The notes beneath the pieces were generated by a model that saw nothing but the letters and a program-made list of their open reading frames with translations, was not told the DNA's origin and searched no databases. This document shows positions 15,570 to 25,114 of a stretch of 64,000 bases of DNA, piece after piece. How positions within the stretch are numbered: the first letter of the stretch is position 1; each line of letters begins with the position of its first letter. Source of the DNA: Actinospica robiniae DSM 44927. GTDB taxonomy: Bacteria; Actinomycetota; Actinomycetes; Streptomycetales; Catenulisporaceae. A program made the position numbers and the translations under genes. The stretch is from positions 803,372 to 867,371 of the forward strand of contig NZ_KI632511.1 of assembly GCF_000504285.1 (NCBI RefSeq), written 5' to 3'.

Positions 15570-16333
15570 GCAGCGCCGTGGCGACCCGGCCCCGCCAGCA
15601 CGCGGGGGTCGTGGTCGAGAAGGTCGTCCGGCGCTTCGGCGACCGGACCGTGCTCGACGGTCTCGACCTGTCGATCGCGGATCAGGAACTCGTCGTGCTG
15701 CTCGGGCCCTCCGGCTGCGGCAAGAGCACGCTGCTGCGCCTGCTGGCCGGACTGGACCGGCCCGACGCCGGCCTGGTGGAAGTGCCGGTCAAGCGCGCGA
15801 TCGTGTTCCAGGCGCACCGGCTGCTGCCGTGGCAGCGGGTCGTGCGCAACGTCTCGCTCGGTCTGTGCGGCCCGGACGCCGAGCAGCGTGCGCGCGACGC
15901 GCTGGCGGAAGTCGGTCTCTCCGGCCGCGAGGACGCGTGGCCGAAGCAGCTCTCCGGCGGCGAGGCGCAACGCGTCTCGCTCGCCCGCGCCCTGGTGTCA
16001 GAGCCCGAACTCGTGCTGCTCGACGAGCCCTTCGCCGCCCTCGACGCCATCACGCGGCTGCGCATGCACGACCTCGTCCACGCTCTGCGCCGCAAGCACC
16101 GCGCGGCGATGCTGCTCGTCACCCACGACGTCGACGAGGCTATCGCTCTGGCCGATCGCGTCGTCGTGATGAGTGACGGCCGCCTCGGCGAAGCCCACCA
16201 CGTCGTGCTCTCCGCCGCCGAACGCGAAGCGAGCGTGGCCCGCGAGGAACTGCGCGCCGCGCTCCTGGCCGACCTCGGCCTCGCCACCGATTCCGATCGC
16301 CCGACCCCACCGAAAGGCACCGATAACTCATGA
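15566..16333 (+). CDS. sulfonate ABC transporter ATPase
   Basis: This 255-residue SsuB/TauB-type ATPase has Walker A GPSGCGKST (near residue 50), Q-loop IVFQAHRLLPW, signature LSGGEAQRVSLARAL, Walker B VLLDEPFAALD and His switch LLVTHD. The last 40 residues are charged and vary among family members. It overlaps the permease and the binding protein by ATGA. Confidence 0.92.
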   Translation: MSSAVATRPRQHAGVVVEKVVRRFGDRTVLDGLDLSIADQELVVLLGPSGCGKSTLLRLLAGLDRPDAGLVEVPVKRAIVFQAHRLLPWQRVVRNVSLGLCGPDAEQRARDALAEVGLSGREDAWPKQLSGGEAQRVSLARALVSEPELVLLDEPFAALDAITRLRMHDLVHALRRKHRAAMLLVTHDVDEAIALADRVVVMSDGRLGEAHHVVLSAAEREASVAREELRAALLADLGLATDSDRPTPPKGTDNS

Positions 16334-17385
16334 CGCTGAGAAACCCGCGGCTCCGCGCAGCCGTCGCCCTGCTGATACTGACCGCCGCCACGCTCACGGG
16401 CTGCGCGTCCAAATCCTCCACCTCGACCGGACCGCTGAGCGAGGCGGCCGACGCCGTGGGGAACAACCATCCGGAGTGGAAGGGCTTCACCTTCACCATC
16501 GGCGACAACGGCGGTGACGGCAGCCAGGCCCTGGCGCAGATGACGGGCGTGTTCGCCAACGCGCCGTACAAGGTGAAGTTCGCCCGGTTCACCTATGGGC
16601 CGCCGCTCGTGCAGGCGGCCGCGTCGGGCGACATCGATCTCGGCGCCGTCGGGGACGTGCCGCCGATCACGGGCGCGGCCAAGGAATACGGGTTCAAGAT
16701 CGTCGCGGTCGAGCGGTCTCTGACGCCGACCCAGGCGGCGGAGAACATCATCGTCCCGAAGGGCTCCCCGATTCAGACCCTCGCCCAGCTCAAGGGCAAG
16801 AAGATCGCCGTCCCGCAGGGCAGTTCGGCGCACGGACTCGTGCTCAACGCGCTCAAGAGCGTGGGCCTGACCCCGAAGGACGTGCAACTCGACTTCCTCT
16901 CCCCGGCCGCCGGGGCCACCGCGTTCGCCTCCGGCAAGGTCGACGCCTGGGCGATCTGGAACCCGCAGTCGGCCATCGCCATCGCCGCCGGCGCGCGCGT
17001 CCTGGCCAAGGGCCTGCCGCCGATCGACCAGACCAGCAGCTACTTCATCGCCAACGACGCGTCGCTGAACAACCCGACCAAGCGGGCCGCGCTCATCGAC
17101 GTGCTCGAGCGGCTCTCGCGAGAGTTCGCCTGGGCAGTGAAGAACCCCGACAAGTACGCGCAGGCGCTCGTACAGGAAGAGGGCATCACCCTCGCCGATG
17201 CCAAGACCGCCGTCGCCGCGTTCGAATCCCGGGTCACACCGATCGAGCCCGCGGACATCACCCTCGAGCAGAACCTGAGCGACGCCTTCCTGCAGGCGGA
17301 TCAGATCACGACGAAGGTGGACATCCCGCAGATCGTGGACAACATCCTGCCCGCCGGCTTCGACAGCTCGAAGGAGACCTCATGA
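16330..17385 (+). CDS. sulfonate ABC transporter, substrate-binding lipoprotein
   Basis: This 351-residue protein has a lipoprotein signal ending in LTGC (Cys25). The body matches aliphatic-sulfonate binders: FTYGPPLVQAAASGDIDLGAVGDVPP, then LKGKKIAVPQGSSAHG and VDAWAIWNPQ. It is the binding subunit of the second importer and is coupled by ATGA on both sides. Confidence 0.9.
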   Translation: MTLRNPRLRAAVALLILTAATLTGCASKSSTSTGPLSEAADAVGNNHPEWKGFTFTIGDNGGDGSQALAQMTGVFANAPYKVKFARFTYGPPLVQAAASGDIDLGAVGDVPPITGAAKEYGFKIVAVERSLTPTQAAENIIVPKGSPIQTLAQLKGKKIAVPQGSSAHGLVLNALKSVGLTPKDVQLDFLSPAAGATAFASGKVDAWAIWNPQSAIAIAAGARVLAKGLPPIDQTSSYFIANDASLNNPTKRAALIDVLERLSREFAWAVKNPDKYAQALVQEEGITLADAKTAVAAFESRVTPIEPADITLEQNLSDAFLQADQITTKVDIPQIVDNILPAGFDSSKETS

Positions 17386-18707
17386 GTAACCAGCCGAAGC
17401 AGCTTCACCTCAATGCCTTCCTGATGGAGGCGGGCCATCATGAGGCGTCCTGGCGTCTGCCGGAGAGCAACCCGCGGGCGGACTTCGACCTGGACCACTG
17501 GATCCGGCTCGCCCGGCTCGCCGAGAGCGCCAAGTTCGACTCCCTCTTCCTTGCCGACGGCCCGGCCCTCTTGGGCACGGGCGAGTTCCGCCCGCCGGGC
17601 CAGCTCGAGCCGTTGACGCTGCTGACCGCGCTCTCCCAGGCGACCAGCAGGATCGGGCTGATCGCCACGGTCTCCTCGACCTATAACGAGCCGTACAACC
17701 TCGCGCGCCGGCTCGCGTCGGTCGACCACGTCAGCGGCGGGCGGGCCGGGTGGAACATCGTTACCTCGGCCGGCGCGGACGAGGCGGCGAACTTCGGCCT
17801 GGAGACGCGCCCGGACCACGCACAGCGCTACGCCCGCGCCGACGAGTTCCTGCGCATCGCCAAGGCGCTGTGGGATAGCTGGGAGACAGGGGCCGTCGTC
17901 GCGGACAAGAGTGCCGGACGTTACGCCGACCCGGCCCGGATCCACCGCCTCGACCACCGCGGCGAGTACTTCTCGGTCGCCGGCCCGCTCAACGTCGAGC
18001 GCCCGCCCCAGGGCCATCCGCTGCTGGTCCAAGCCGGATCCTCGGAGGACGGGAAGGACTTCGCGGCCCGGCACGCCGAGGCGATCTTCACGGCCCATCA
18101 GACGTACGAGCGCGCGGCGGCCTTCTACGCCGACATCAAGGCGCGCGCGAAGGCGGCCGGGCGTGACACGGAAAAGGTGATCGTCCTGCCGGGGATCGTG
18201 CCCTACATCGGCGGGACCGAGGCGGAAGCACGTGCCCTGGCTCGGCGGTTCGACGAACTGCGCGTCCCGGCGTACGGGTTGAGGCAGCTGGCGGCGGTGT
18301 TCGAGACCGAGCCGGACGTGTTCGAGCTCGACGAGCCGCTGCCCGCGTCGATCCTTGCGCGCCCGAAACTCGAGGGCTCGCAGAGCCGTTCCGACCTGAT
18401 TCTGGAGCTCGCGGTGCGGGAGAACCTGACCGTCCGCCAGATCATCTCGCGCCTCGGCGGCGGCCGCGGCCACTTCGAGTTCGTCGGCACGCCGGAGCAG
18501 GTGGCCGACGCCATCACCGTCTGGTTCGCGGGCGGTGCGGCGGACGGGTTCAACATCATGGCCCCGGCGCTGCCCTCGGGCCTCGAGGCCTTCATCGAGC
18601 ACGTGCTGCCGATCCTGCGTAGCAAGGGCCTGTTCCGAGAGGAGTACGAGGGCAGGACGCTGCGGGAGCACTACGGGCTCGTGGTGCCGCCGAACAGCTT
18701 CCGCTGA
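17382..18707 (+). CDS. NtaA/SnaA/DszA-family flavin monooxygenase
   Basis: This 441-residue LLM protein is of the nitrilotriacetate monooxygenase/dibenzothiophene-sulfone monooxygenase type. Markers are KQLHLNAFLMEAGHHEASWR at the start, STYNEPYNLARRLASVDHVS, GRAGWNIVTS and the C-terminal ADGFNIMAPALPSGLEAF. DszA-type enzymes oxidise a sulfone to a sulfinate, which a DszB-type desulfinase like that at 5188-6228 could then cleave; this link is inference. It is the last gene of the leader-2 operon and has a close paralogue at 23736-25097. Confidence 0.85.
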   Translation: MSNQPKQLHLNAFLMEAGHHEASWRLPESNPRADFDLDHWIRLARLAESAKFDSLFLADGPALLGTGEFRPPGQLEPLTLLTALSQATSRIGLIATVSSTYNEPYNLARRLASVDHVSGGRAGWNIVTSAGADEAANFGLETRPDHAQRYARADEFLRIAKALWDSWETGAVVADKSAGRYADPARIHRLDHRGEYFSVAGPLNVERPPQGHPLLVQAGSSEDGKDFAARHAEAIFTAHQTYERAAAFYADIKARAKAAGRDTEKVIVLPGIVPYIGGTEAEARALARRFDELRVPAYGLRQLAAVFETEPDVFELDEPLPASILARPKLEGSQSRSDLILELAVRENLTVRQIISRLGGGRGHFEFVGTPEQVADAITVWFAGGAADGFNIMAPALPSGLEAFIEHVLPILRSKGLFREEYEGRTLREHYGLVVPPNSFR

Positions 18708-18715
18708 CAAGACCA

Positions 18716-18778
18716 GACGCCCGTCGGCTCAGCCGGGCGTCCCCGTCGCCTGCCAGGCACCACGTGCCTGGCAGGCGA
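18716..18778. terminator. two tandem hairpins ending the leader-2 operon
   Basis: The first hairpin pairs GACGCCC at 18716 with GGGCGTC ending at 18741. The second is a perfect 15-bp stem, 18746-18760 with 18764-18778, and a 3-base loop. They lie between the convergent monooxygenase and aldo/keto reductase genes and should stop both transcripts. Confidence 0.8.
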
Positions 18779-18809
18779 AAGCCGCGCGCTGGGCCTCTGC
18801 CGACCGGTC

Positions 18810-19838
18810 TCAGGCGCGGCGCCGGCGGGTGGGATCGGTGACCGACGGCGGGTGGTATCCGGCGTCTCGCGAGGACAGGGTGACTCCGGGAGGCACGATC
18901 TTGTCGATCTCGTCGAGCACGTCGGGGGCCAGCCGCAGGGACGCCGCGCCGAGTTGCCCTTCGAGCTGCTCGAAGGTGCGGGGCCCGACGATCGGCGCCG
19001 TGACGGCCGGGTGTTCGAGCACGAACGCCAGCGCCAGGTGCACCAGTGACAAACCCGCTTCCTCGGCGAGGACGGCGAGCGCCTCGACCGCCCGGAGCTT
19101 CTCGGCGTTGTCGGGGTTGTCGATCTCGAAGCGGCCCTGCTGGGCGCTGCGGCTGGACGAGGGCTGCGCCGCGCCCGCCCGGAACTTCCCGGTCAGCCAG
19201 CCTCCGGCCAGCGGGCTCCACGGGATTACCGCGAGCCCGTACTTCTGCGCGATCGGCAGCACTTCGCGCTCGATGCCGCGGGCGAGGAGCGAATACGGGG
19301 GCTGCTCGGCGACCACCCGCTCCCGGTCGCGCTGCTGCGCCACCCACTGGGCCTCGACGATCGCGGACGGCTCGAACGTCGATGTGCCGATGTAGCGGAT
19401 CTTGCCCTGGTGGACGAGGTCCGAGAGCGCGCCGAGCGTTTCGTCGATGTTGGTGTCCTCCTCCGGCCGGTGCACCTGGTACAGGTCGATGTGGTCGGTC
19501 TGCAGGCGGCTGAGCGAGTCCTCGACCGCACGCAGGATCCACCGGCGCGAGTTGCCGAAGCGGTTGGCGTCCTCGCCCATCCGGCCGTGGAACTTCGTGG
19601 CCAGGAAGACCTCGTCGCGTCGGCCGCGCAAGGCCTTGCCGACAATCGTCTCCGACTCGCCCTGGCTGTAGACGTCTGCCGTGTCGAGGAGGTTGATCCC
19701 GGCGTCGAGCGCCCGGTGGATGATGCGGATGCTCTCCTCGTGGTCCGGGTTGCCCCGTGCACCGAACATCATCGTGCCCAGCGCGAGCGCACTGACTTTG
19801 ACGCCGGTGCGGCCGAACGGGCGGAGCGGGATGGTCAT
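18810..19838 (-). CDS. aldo/keto reductase
   Basis: This 342-residue NADPH-dependent reductase has the AKR fold. The catalytic tetrad can be read as Asp in LLDTADVYSQGESE, Tyr six residues later in the same block, Lys in VFLATKFHGRMG and His in DLYQVHRPEED. The C-terminal IVGPRTFEQLEGQLGA is the usual NADP-binding region. It is the last gene of the long minus-strand sulfur operon and overlaps the exporter stop codon by ATGA. It could reduce the aldehyde left after desulfonation; this is inference. Confidence 0.87.
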   Translation of the reverse strand: MTIPLRPFGRTGVKVSALALGTMMFGARGNPDHEESIRIIHRALDAGINLLDTADVYSQGESETIVGKALRGRRDEVFLATKFHGRMGEDANRFGNSRRWILRAVEDSLSRLQTDHIDLYQVHRPEEDTNIDETLGALSDLVHQGKIRYIGTSTFEPSAIVEAQWVAQQRDRERVVAEQPPYSLLARGIEREVLPIAQKYGLAVIPWSPLAGGWLTGKFRAGAAQPSSSRSAQQGRFEIDNPDNAEKLRAVEALAVLAEEAGLSLVHLALAFVLEHPAVTAPIVGPRTFEQLEGQLGAASLRLAPDVLDEIDKIVPPGVTLSSRDAGYHPPSVTDPTRRRRA

Positions 19839-22800
19839 CGGGTCTCTCCTCGGGTCTGCGACAACAGGTCGATGTCGGCATGGGGGCCGGCGCTCTGGAA
19901 CGCCTGCCACAATCGGGCGTAGTGGCCGTCCGCGCGGAGCAGTTCGGCGTGCGAGCCGACTTCGAGCACCCGGCCGTGGCCGAGCACTACGATCCGGTCG
20001 GCGGCCATGGCGGTGGTGAGCCGGTGGGCCACCACGATGGTGGTGCGCCGGCGGGTCAGGGCCGCGGTGGCCTGCGTGACCCGCCGCTCGGTGGCGAGGT
20101 CCAGCGAGGCCGTGGCCTCGTCGAGCAGGAGGATGTCCGGATCGACCAGTTCGGCGCGGGCCAGGGCCAGCAGCTGCCGTTGGCCGGCCGAGAGCGTGCG
20201 GCCTCGTTCTCCGACATCGGTGAGATACCCGTGGCGCAGTCCGGCGACCATCTCGTGCGCACCGACCGCACGCGCGGCCGCCTCCACCTCGGTGTCGGTG
20301 GCATCGGGCCTGCCGTAGGCGATCGCGTCCCGCACGGTGCCGCCGGAGATATGGGACTCCTGCGGCACGATGCCCAGCCGGTGCCGGAACCATCCGAGGT
20401 CGAAGTCCCGCAGGTCGATGCCGTCGATGCGTACCGTGCCCCGGGTGGGGTCGTAGAATCGGGCGACCAGCTTGACGATGGTCGACTTGCCGGCGCCCGT
20501 GGTGCCGACCAGGGCGACCGTCTCGCCCGCCCCGATGCGCAAGCGGACACTGTGGAGCACCTCGCTCGCCTCGGCGCCGCCCGCGGCGGTGCGATAGCCG
20601 AAGCCGACGTCCTCGAACTCGATCACGCCGCCCAACTCGGCTACCCGCGTGGAATTCGGCGAGGTGGGCGTCCCCGAGGGCGTGCGCATGAGCGACCGCA
20701 GCCGACCCAGGCCGACGACCGCCTGCTGGTAGCCGTCGAAGACCTGGGAGAGCTGTTGGATCGGGGAGAAGAACAGGTCGACGTAGAGCAGGAACGCGAT
20801 CAGCGTCCCGGCCGAGAGCACTCCGGAGCGCACTTGGTGCTCGCCCACGTAGAGCACCGCCGCGCCGGCCGCGACGCTGAGGAACTCCACGAAGGGGAAG
20901 AACGTCGCCATCAGCCGCTGTGCGTACAGGCGCGAGTCGCGGAATGCCCAAGCCCGCGCGGCGAACGCCCGATGGTTGTGCGCCTCGCGCCCGAATGCCT
21001 GCGTGACCCGGATCAGGGTCACGTTCTCCTGCAGGTCGGCGTTGACCGCGCTCACCTTCTCGCGGGCGTCGAGGTAGGCGGGCACCGATCGCCGCCGGAA
21101 GAGCGCGGTCGCGAGGGCCAGCACCGGCAGCGCGGCCACGAGAACCAGCGCCAGCCCGGTGTCGATGGCCAGCAGCGCGATGAGCACGCCGAACACGGTC
21201 AGCACGCTGACGACGAACGTCGCCAGACCGGTCTGCAGGAAGTTCGAGAGCGAGTCGACGTCCGTCGTCATCCGGGTCATGATCCGGCCGGCCTGTTCGC
21301 GCTCGTAATAGTCGAGGCCGAGCCGCTGCAGCTGCGCGAAGGTCTTGACCCGCAGCGTGTAGAGCAGCCGCTCGCCGGTCCGGCCGGTGACGCGGACCTG
21401 GCAGATCCCGCAGATCCAGTCGGCGACGACGATCCCGGTCGCGGCCAGCGAGACCAGCAGCAGCGCGTGCACGGAGCCTCGCGCGATACCGGAGTCCACG
21501 CCGTGCCGCACCAGGACCGGCACCGCGATCTCGGCGGCCGCGTCGAGCGCGACGAGGAACAGGCCGAGCAGCAACGCGCCGCGGAACGGCCGCACCAGCG
21601 ACGCCAGCCCGAAGTGCGGATCGGCGGCGCGGGCCCGGTCCGTGCTGATGTGAGGGTCCTGATCGACGAGCGGCACCTCGGCCAGGCGCTCGAGCATCTC
21701 GGGCGTCGGCGGCGCCGACCCGAGGACACCGCCGCCGAGCGCGCCCCGAGCGCCCCCGCCGTGTCCGGCCGCGCGCGCCGCGAAGGCGTGCGCGACCCGC
21801 AGACCGACCGCCTCCCCGGACTCCGCCTCGCCGGGCGGCCGCTGCCAGAGCTCCTCGGTGATCCCGCCCGGCCGGTACGGGCCCGCCGCCTCGAGGGCGT
21901 CGATGTCGAGCTCGCCGGGCAACGGCTCTCCCGACAGCAGCGCCCGGTAGACCGGACAGCGCTGCTCGAGTTCGGCCGCCGTCCCGATGTCGAGGACCCG
22001 GCCGCCGTCGAGCACCGCGATCCGGTCGGCCAGTTCCAGCGTCGAGGCCCGGTGCGCGATGATCAGCGTGGTGCGTTTCCGGGTGACTCCGTGCAGGCCG
22101 GCGTGGATCTCCTGCTCCACCCGGGCATCGATCGCCGAGGTGGCGTCGTCGAGGATCAATACCGCCGGATCACGCAGGATCGCGCGGGCCAGGGCGATCC
22201 GCTGCCGCTGGCCGCCGGACAGCGTCAGGCCCTGTTCGCCGACGACGGTCTCGTAGCCGTCCGGGAGCGTGTCGATGAACTCGTCGGCGCGCGCTGTCCG
22301 CGCCGCAGCGCGGACCCGCTCGATCGGGGCATCCGGTTCGGCGAACGCGATGTTCGCGCGGACGGTGCCGGAGATCAGGCGGCTGTCTTCGAAGACGAAC
22401 CCGAGGCGGGCGCGCAACGAGGCCAGGCGCAGGTCGCGCACGTCGAACCCGCCCACGCGCACGGAGCCCGCCCGCGGGTCGTAGAAGCGGGGGATGAGGT
22501 GCGCCGCCGTCGACTTGCCGGATCCGGCCGCGCCGACGAGCGCGATGGTCTCGCCAGCCTCGACGCGCAGCGAGAAGCCGTTCAGCAGCGGCGTCTCGCC
22601 GTCGTCGCCGTGGCCGTAGACGACGCCGTCCCACTCCAGGGCGAGCGGGGCGTCCGGGAGGTCCACGGCGTCGGGACGGTCGGCGATGCCGGGGGCGACG
22701 TCGACGATGTCGAGCACCCGTTCGACGCCCGCGCGCGCCTGCTGCCACACCGTCAGCAGCGTGGCCGCCTGGCGGACCGGGTTGACGAAGGAACTGAGAT

Positions 22801-23698
22801 AGGTCGTGAACGCCAGGAAGGTGCCCAGCGTGATCTCGCCGCGCAGCGCGAGCCACCCGCCGAGCGCCAGCACGGCGACCTGCCCCAGCGGGGGCACGGC
22901 CTGGAGCGCCGGGTTGTAACGGCTGGTAAGCCGCGCCACCCGTACCCGGGAGGAGAACAGGCGGCGCGCACGCGCCTCGAGCTCGCGGATCTCGCGCTCC
23001 TCCTGACCGAAGCCCTTGACCACGCGCACGCCGGTGACGGCCTCCTCGACGCCGGTGGCGACCTCGGCGGCCTCCTGCTGCGCGTGCCAAGTGGCCGGGA
23101 ACAGGTCGACGCGGCTGTGCCGCGCGATCAGGTAGAGCGCGGGTGCCACCACCAGTGCCACCAGCGTCAGGATCGGTGAGAGCACCGCCATCAAGACCAG
23201 GGAGACGAAGAACATCAGGAAGTTGCCGGTCATGTTCGGCAGCATCTGCAGCAGCTGCTGGATGAGCGTGACGTCCGAGATCGACCGGCTCACCACCTGT
23301 CCGGTGCGCAGTTCGTCCTGGTAGCCGCCGCCTAGTCGCAGCAGGGAGGCGAGCGCGTCGTTGCGCAGGTCGTACTGCACGCCGAGCGAGAGCCGCCCGG
23401 AGCAGTAGCGGCGCAGGAAGCTCGCGGCGAACCGCACTGCGCCCAGCCCTGCCAGGAGCAGCAGCCACGGCGCCATCCGCAGCGAACGGTCGCCGACACC
23501 GTCGACGATGTGACGGAGCACCAGGGGCAACACCGAGGTGGCCACGGCCGCCACCAGCGCCGAGCCGTACGCCGTGACGACATCGGCGCGGTGCCTGAGA
23601 CAGTAGCCGCCGAGCCGACGCAGCCAGCCTCCATCCGGCCGCCGGGCGACACCGTCCCCGAGGGTGCTCTGGTCGGAACCGATCACGGTCGCGGTCAC
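19835..23698 (-). CDS. fused heterodimeric-type ABC exporter
   Basis: This 1287-residue protein is two half-transporters in one chain. The first half has a membrane domain (about residues 30-320) and an ATPase (about 345-590) with Walker A GAAGSGKST, signature LSGGQRQRIALARAI and Walker B VLILDDATSAID. The second half has a membrane domain (about 720-1010) and an ATPase (about 1035-1270) with GTTGAGKST, LSAGQRQL and ILLLDEATASLD. In the first site Asp replaces the catalytic Glu, and the second signature is LSAGQ, so one ATP site is degenerate, as in TM287/288-type exporters. It lies between a monooxygenase and an aldo/keto reductase in a sulfur operon, suggesting export of a toxic product such as the desulfonated carbon skeleton. 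The GTG start has no good ribosome site of its own. Confidence 0.9.
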   Translation of the reverse strand: MTATVIGSDQSTLGDGVARRPDGGWLRRLGGYCLRHRADVVTAYGSALVAAVATSVLPLVLRHIVDGVGDRSLRMAPWLLLLAGLGAVRFAASFLRRYCSGRLSLGVQYDLRNDALASLLRLGGGYQDELRTGQVVSRSISDVTLIQQLLQMLPNMTGNFLMFFVSLVLMAVLSPILTLVALVVAPALYLIARHSRVDLFPATWHAQQEAAEVATGVEEAVTGVRVVKGFGQEEREIRELEARARRLFSSRVRVARLTSRYNPALQAVPPLGQVAVLALGGWLALRGEITLGTFLAFTTYLSSFVNPVRQAATLLTVWQQARAGVERVLDIVDVAPGIADRPDAVDLPDAPLALEWDGVVYGHGDDGETPLLNGFSLRVEAGETIALVGAAGSGKSTAAHLIPRFYDPRAGSVRVGGFDVRDLRLASLRARLGFVFEDSRLISGTVRANIAFAEPDAPIERVRAAARTARADEFIDTLPDGYETVVGEQGLTLSGGQRQRIALARAILRDPAVLILDDATSAIDARVEQEIHAGLHGVTRKRTTLIIAHRASTLELADRIAVLDGGRVLDIGTAAELEQRCPVYRALLSGEPLPGELDIDALEAAGPYRPGGITEELWQRPPGEAESGEAVGLRVAHAFAARAAGHGGGARGALGGGVLGSAPPTPEMLERLAEVPLVDQDPHISTDRARAADPHFGLASLVRPFRGALLLGLFLVALDAAAEIAVPVLVRHGVDSGIARGSVHALLLVSLAATGIVVADWICGICQVRVTGRTGERLLYTLRVKTFAQLQRLGLDYYEREQAGRIMTRMTTDVDSLSNFLQTGLATFVVSVLTVFGVLIALLAIDTGLALVLVAALPVLALATALFRRRSVPAYLDAREKVSAVNADLQENVTLIRVTQAFGREAHNHRAFAARAWAFRDSRLYAQRLMATFFPFVEFLSVAAGAAVLYVGEHQVRSGVLSAGTLIAFLLYVDLFFSPIQQLSQVFDGYQQAVVGLGRLRSLMRTPSGTPTSPNSTRVAELGGVIEFEDVGFGYRTAAGGAEASEVLHSVRLRIGAGETVALVGTTGAGKSTIVKLVARFYDPTRGTVRIDGIDLRDFDLGWFRHRLGIVPQESHISGGTVRDAIAYGRPDATDTEVEAAARAVGAHEMVAGLRHGYLTDVGERGRTLSAGQRQLLALARAELVDPDILLLDEATASLDLATERRVTQATAALTRRRTTIVVAHRLTTAMAADRIVVLGHGRVLEVGSHAELLRADGHYARLWQAFQSAGPHADIDLLSQTRGETR

Positions 23699-23736
23699 GA
23701 AGCGGCACCCACGATCTGCTTGTGCCGTTCGCGCAT
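23695..23736 (-). CDS. 13-codon mini-ORF coupling monooxygenase to exporter
   Basis: The monooxygenase stop overlaps an ATG (TGATG). A 13-residue ORF (MRERHKQIVGAAS) then ends in a TGA that overlaps the GTG start of the exporter (GTGA). AAGGTGAG lies about 8 bases before this ATG, while the exporter GTG has no clear ribosome site. It may carry ribosomes across the 37-base gap; a chance ORF is possible. Confidence 0.3.
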   Translation of the reverse strand: MRERHKQIVGAAS

Positions 23737-25097
23737 CAAGCGCTCACCTTGTCGCGGGTCACGTCGTGGATCCGGTTGGCCGGGCGGGGCAGGCCGTAGC
23801 GGTCGCGCAGCGTGGTGCCCTCGTACTCCGTGCGGAACAGGCCGCGTTCCTGCAGGATCGGGACCACCTTGTCCACGAACGCCTCGAGGCCTGATGGGAT
23901 GACGGCCGGCATGACGTTGAAGCCGTCGGCGGCGCCGTTCTCGAAGTAGTGCTGGATGGTGTTGGCGACCTGCACCGGCGTGCCGGTGAAAGTGCGGTGG
24001 CCGCGACCGCCGCCGAGGCGGGCGATCAGCTGGCGCACCGTCAGGTTCTCCCGCGTGGCCAGGTCGACGATTAGGGTGTAGCGGCTCTTGGCCTCCTCGA
24101 TGTCGTCCTCCTTGGGCAGCAGGTCCAGCGGCAGCGGCTGGTCGAGGTCGAGCGAGTCGGGATCGAGGTTGAAGCGGGCCGCGAGGTTGCGCTTCTGGTG
24201 TTCCGGGTTGATCAGACGCTCGAGCTGGTCCTCAAGGTCCCGGGCCTCGCCCTCGGTGTCGCCGATCACCGGGACGATGCCGGGCAGGATCTTGATGCTC
24301 TCCGAGTCGCGTCCATGGGCGGCGGCACGGGCCTTCAGGTCGGCGTAGAAGGTCTGTGAGTCCTCCAGCGTCTGCTGGGCGGTGAAGACCGCCTCGGCCC
24401 ATTTCGCCGCGAATTCCTTGCCATCCTCGGAAGAGCCTGCCTGGACCAGCAGTGGCCAGCCCTGGGGCGGGCGGGGTGAGTTCAGCGGGCCGTCCACGCG
24501 GAAGAACCGGCCGCGGTGGTTGATCGGGCGGACCTTGTCCCGCAAGGTGTGCACGCCGGACTCCTTGTCCGCGATCGTCGCGTCGTCGGCCCAGCTGTCC
24601 CACAGCTTGGTGGCCACGTCGACGAATTCGTCGGCCCGCTCGTACCGCTCCTTGTGCAGCGGCACTTCGTCGAGGCCGAAGTTGCGCGCGGCGTCGGCTC
24701 CGGCGGTGGTCACGATGTTCCACCCGACCCGGCCTTTCGAGGCGATGTCCACCGACGCGAAGCGCCGGGCCAGGTTGAACGGCTCGTTGTACGAGGTGGA
24801 CGCGGTGGCGATCAGGCCGATGTGCTCGGTGGCGCAGGCGATGGCGGTCAGCAGCACGGTCGGCTCGAGTTTGCCCGGCGGACGCCGCGAGGGGTCGTGG
24901 CCCTGGACCGGGCTGTCGGCGAAGAAGATCGAGTCGAGCCTGCCGCGCTCGGCGGTCTGGGCGAGGCGCTGGTAGTAGGCGACGTCCCAGATCGCGTACG
25001 GGTCGGACTCCGGCAGGCGCCACGATGCCTCGTGATGACCGGTGTCCATGAGGAACGCGTTGAGATGGAGCTTCTTCGTGGTTTTCGCTGTGCCCAT
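23736..25097 (-). CDS. NtaA/SnaA/DszA-family flavin monooxygenase
   Basis: This 453-residue LLM protein is closely similar to the one at 17382-18707: it shares LHLNAFLM-TGHHEASWRLPES, SYNEPFNLARRFASVD, GWNIVTTAGADAARNFGL and PLLVQAGSSEDGK. It should use FMNH2 and O2 to oxidise sulfur or nitrogen heteroatoms, and the reductase encoded at 28942-29439 in the same operon is the likely flavin supplier. It follows the importer ATPase with a 17-base gap. Confidence 0.85.
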   Translation of the reverse strand: MGTAKTTKKLHLNAFLMDTGHHEASWRLPESDPYAIWDVAYYQRLAQTAERGRLDSIFFADSPVQGHDPSRRPPGKLEPTVLLTAIACATEHIGLIATASTSYNEPFNLARRFASVDIASKGRVGWNIVTTAGADAARNFGLDEVPLHKERYERADEFVDVATKLWDSWADDATIADKESGVHTLRDKVRPINHRGRFFRVDGPLNSPRPPQGWPLLVQAGSSEDGKEFAAKWAEAVFTAQQTLEDSQTFYADLKARAAAHGRDSESIKILPGIVPVIGDTEGEARDLEDQLERLINPEHQKRNLAARFNLDPDSLDLDQPLPLDLLPKEDDIEEAKSRYTLIVDLATRENLTVRQLIARLGGGRGHRTFTGTPVQVANTIQHYFENGAADGFNVMPAVIPSGLEAFVDKVVPILQERGLFRTEYEGTTLRDRYGLPRPANRIHDVTRDKVSA

Positions 25098-25114
25098 GGA
25101 GAGGTGTCCTTATG

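Noticed and set aside
19880-23179. 1099-codon plus-strand frame across the ABC exporter
   Set aside because: The product is Gln/His/Arg/Gly-rich without domains, while the minus strand encodes an unmistakable ABC exporter.
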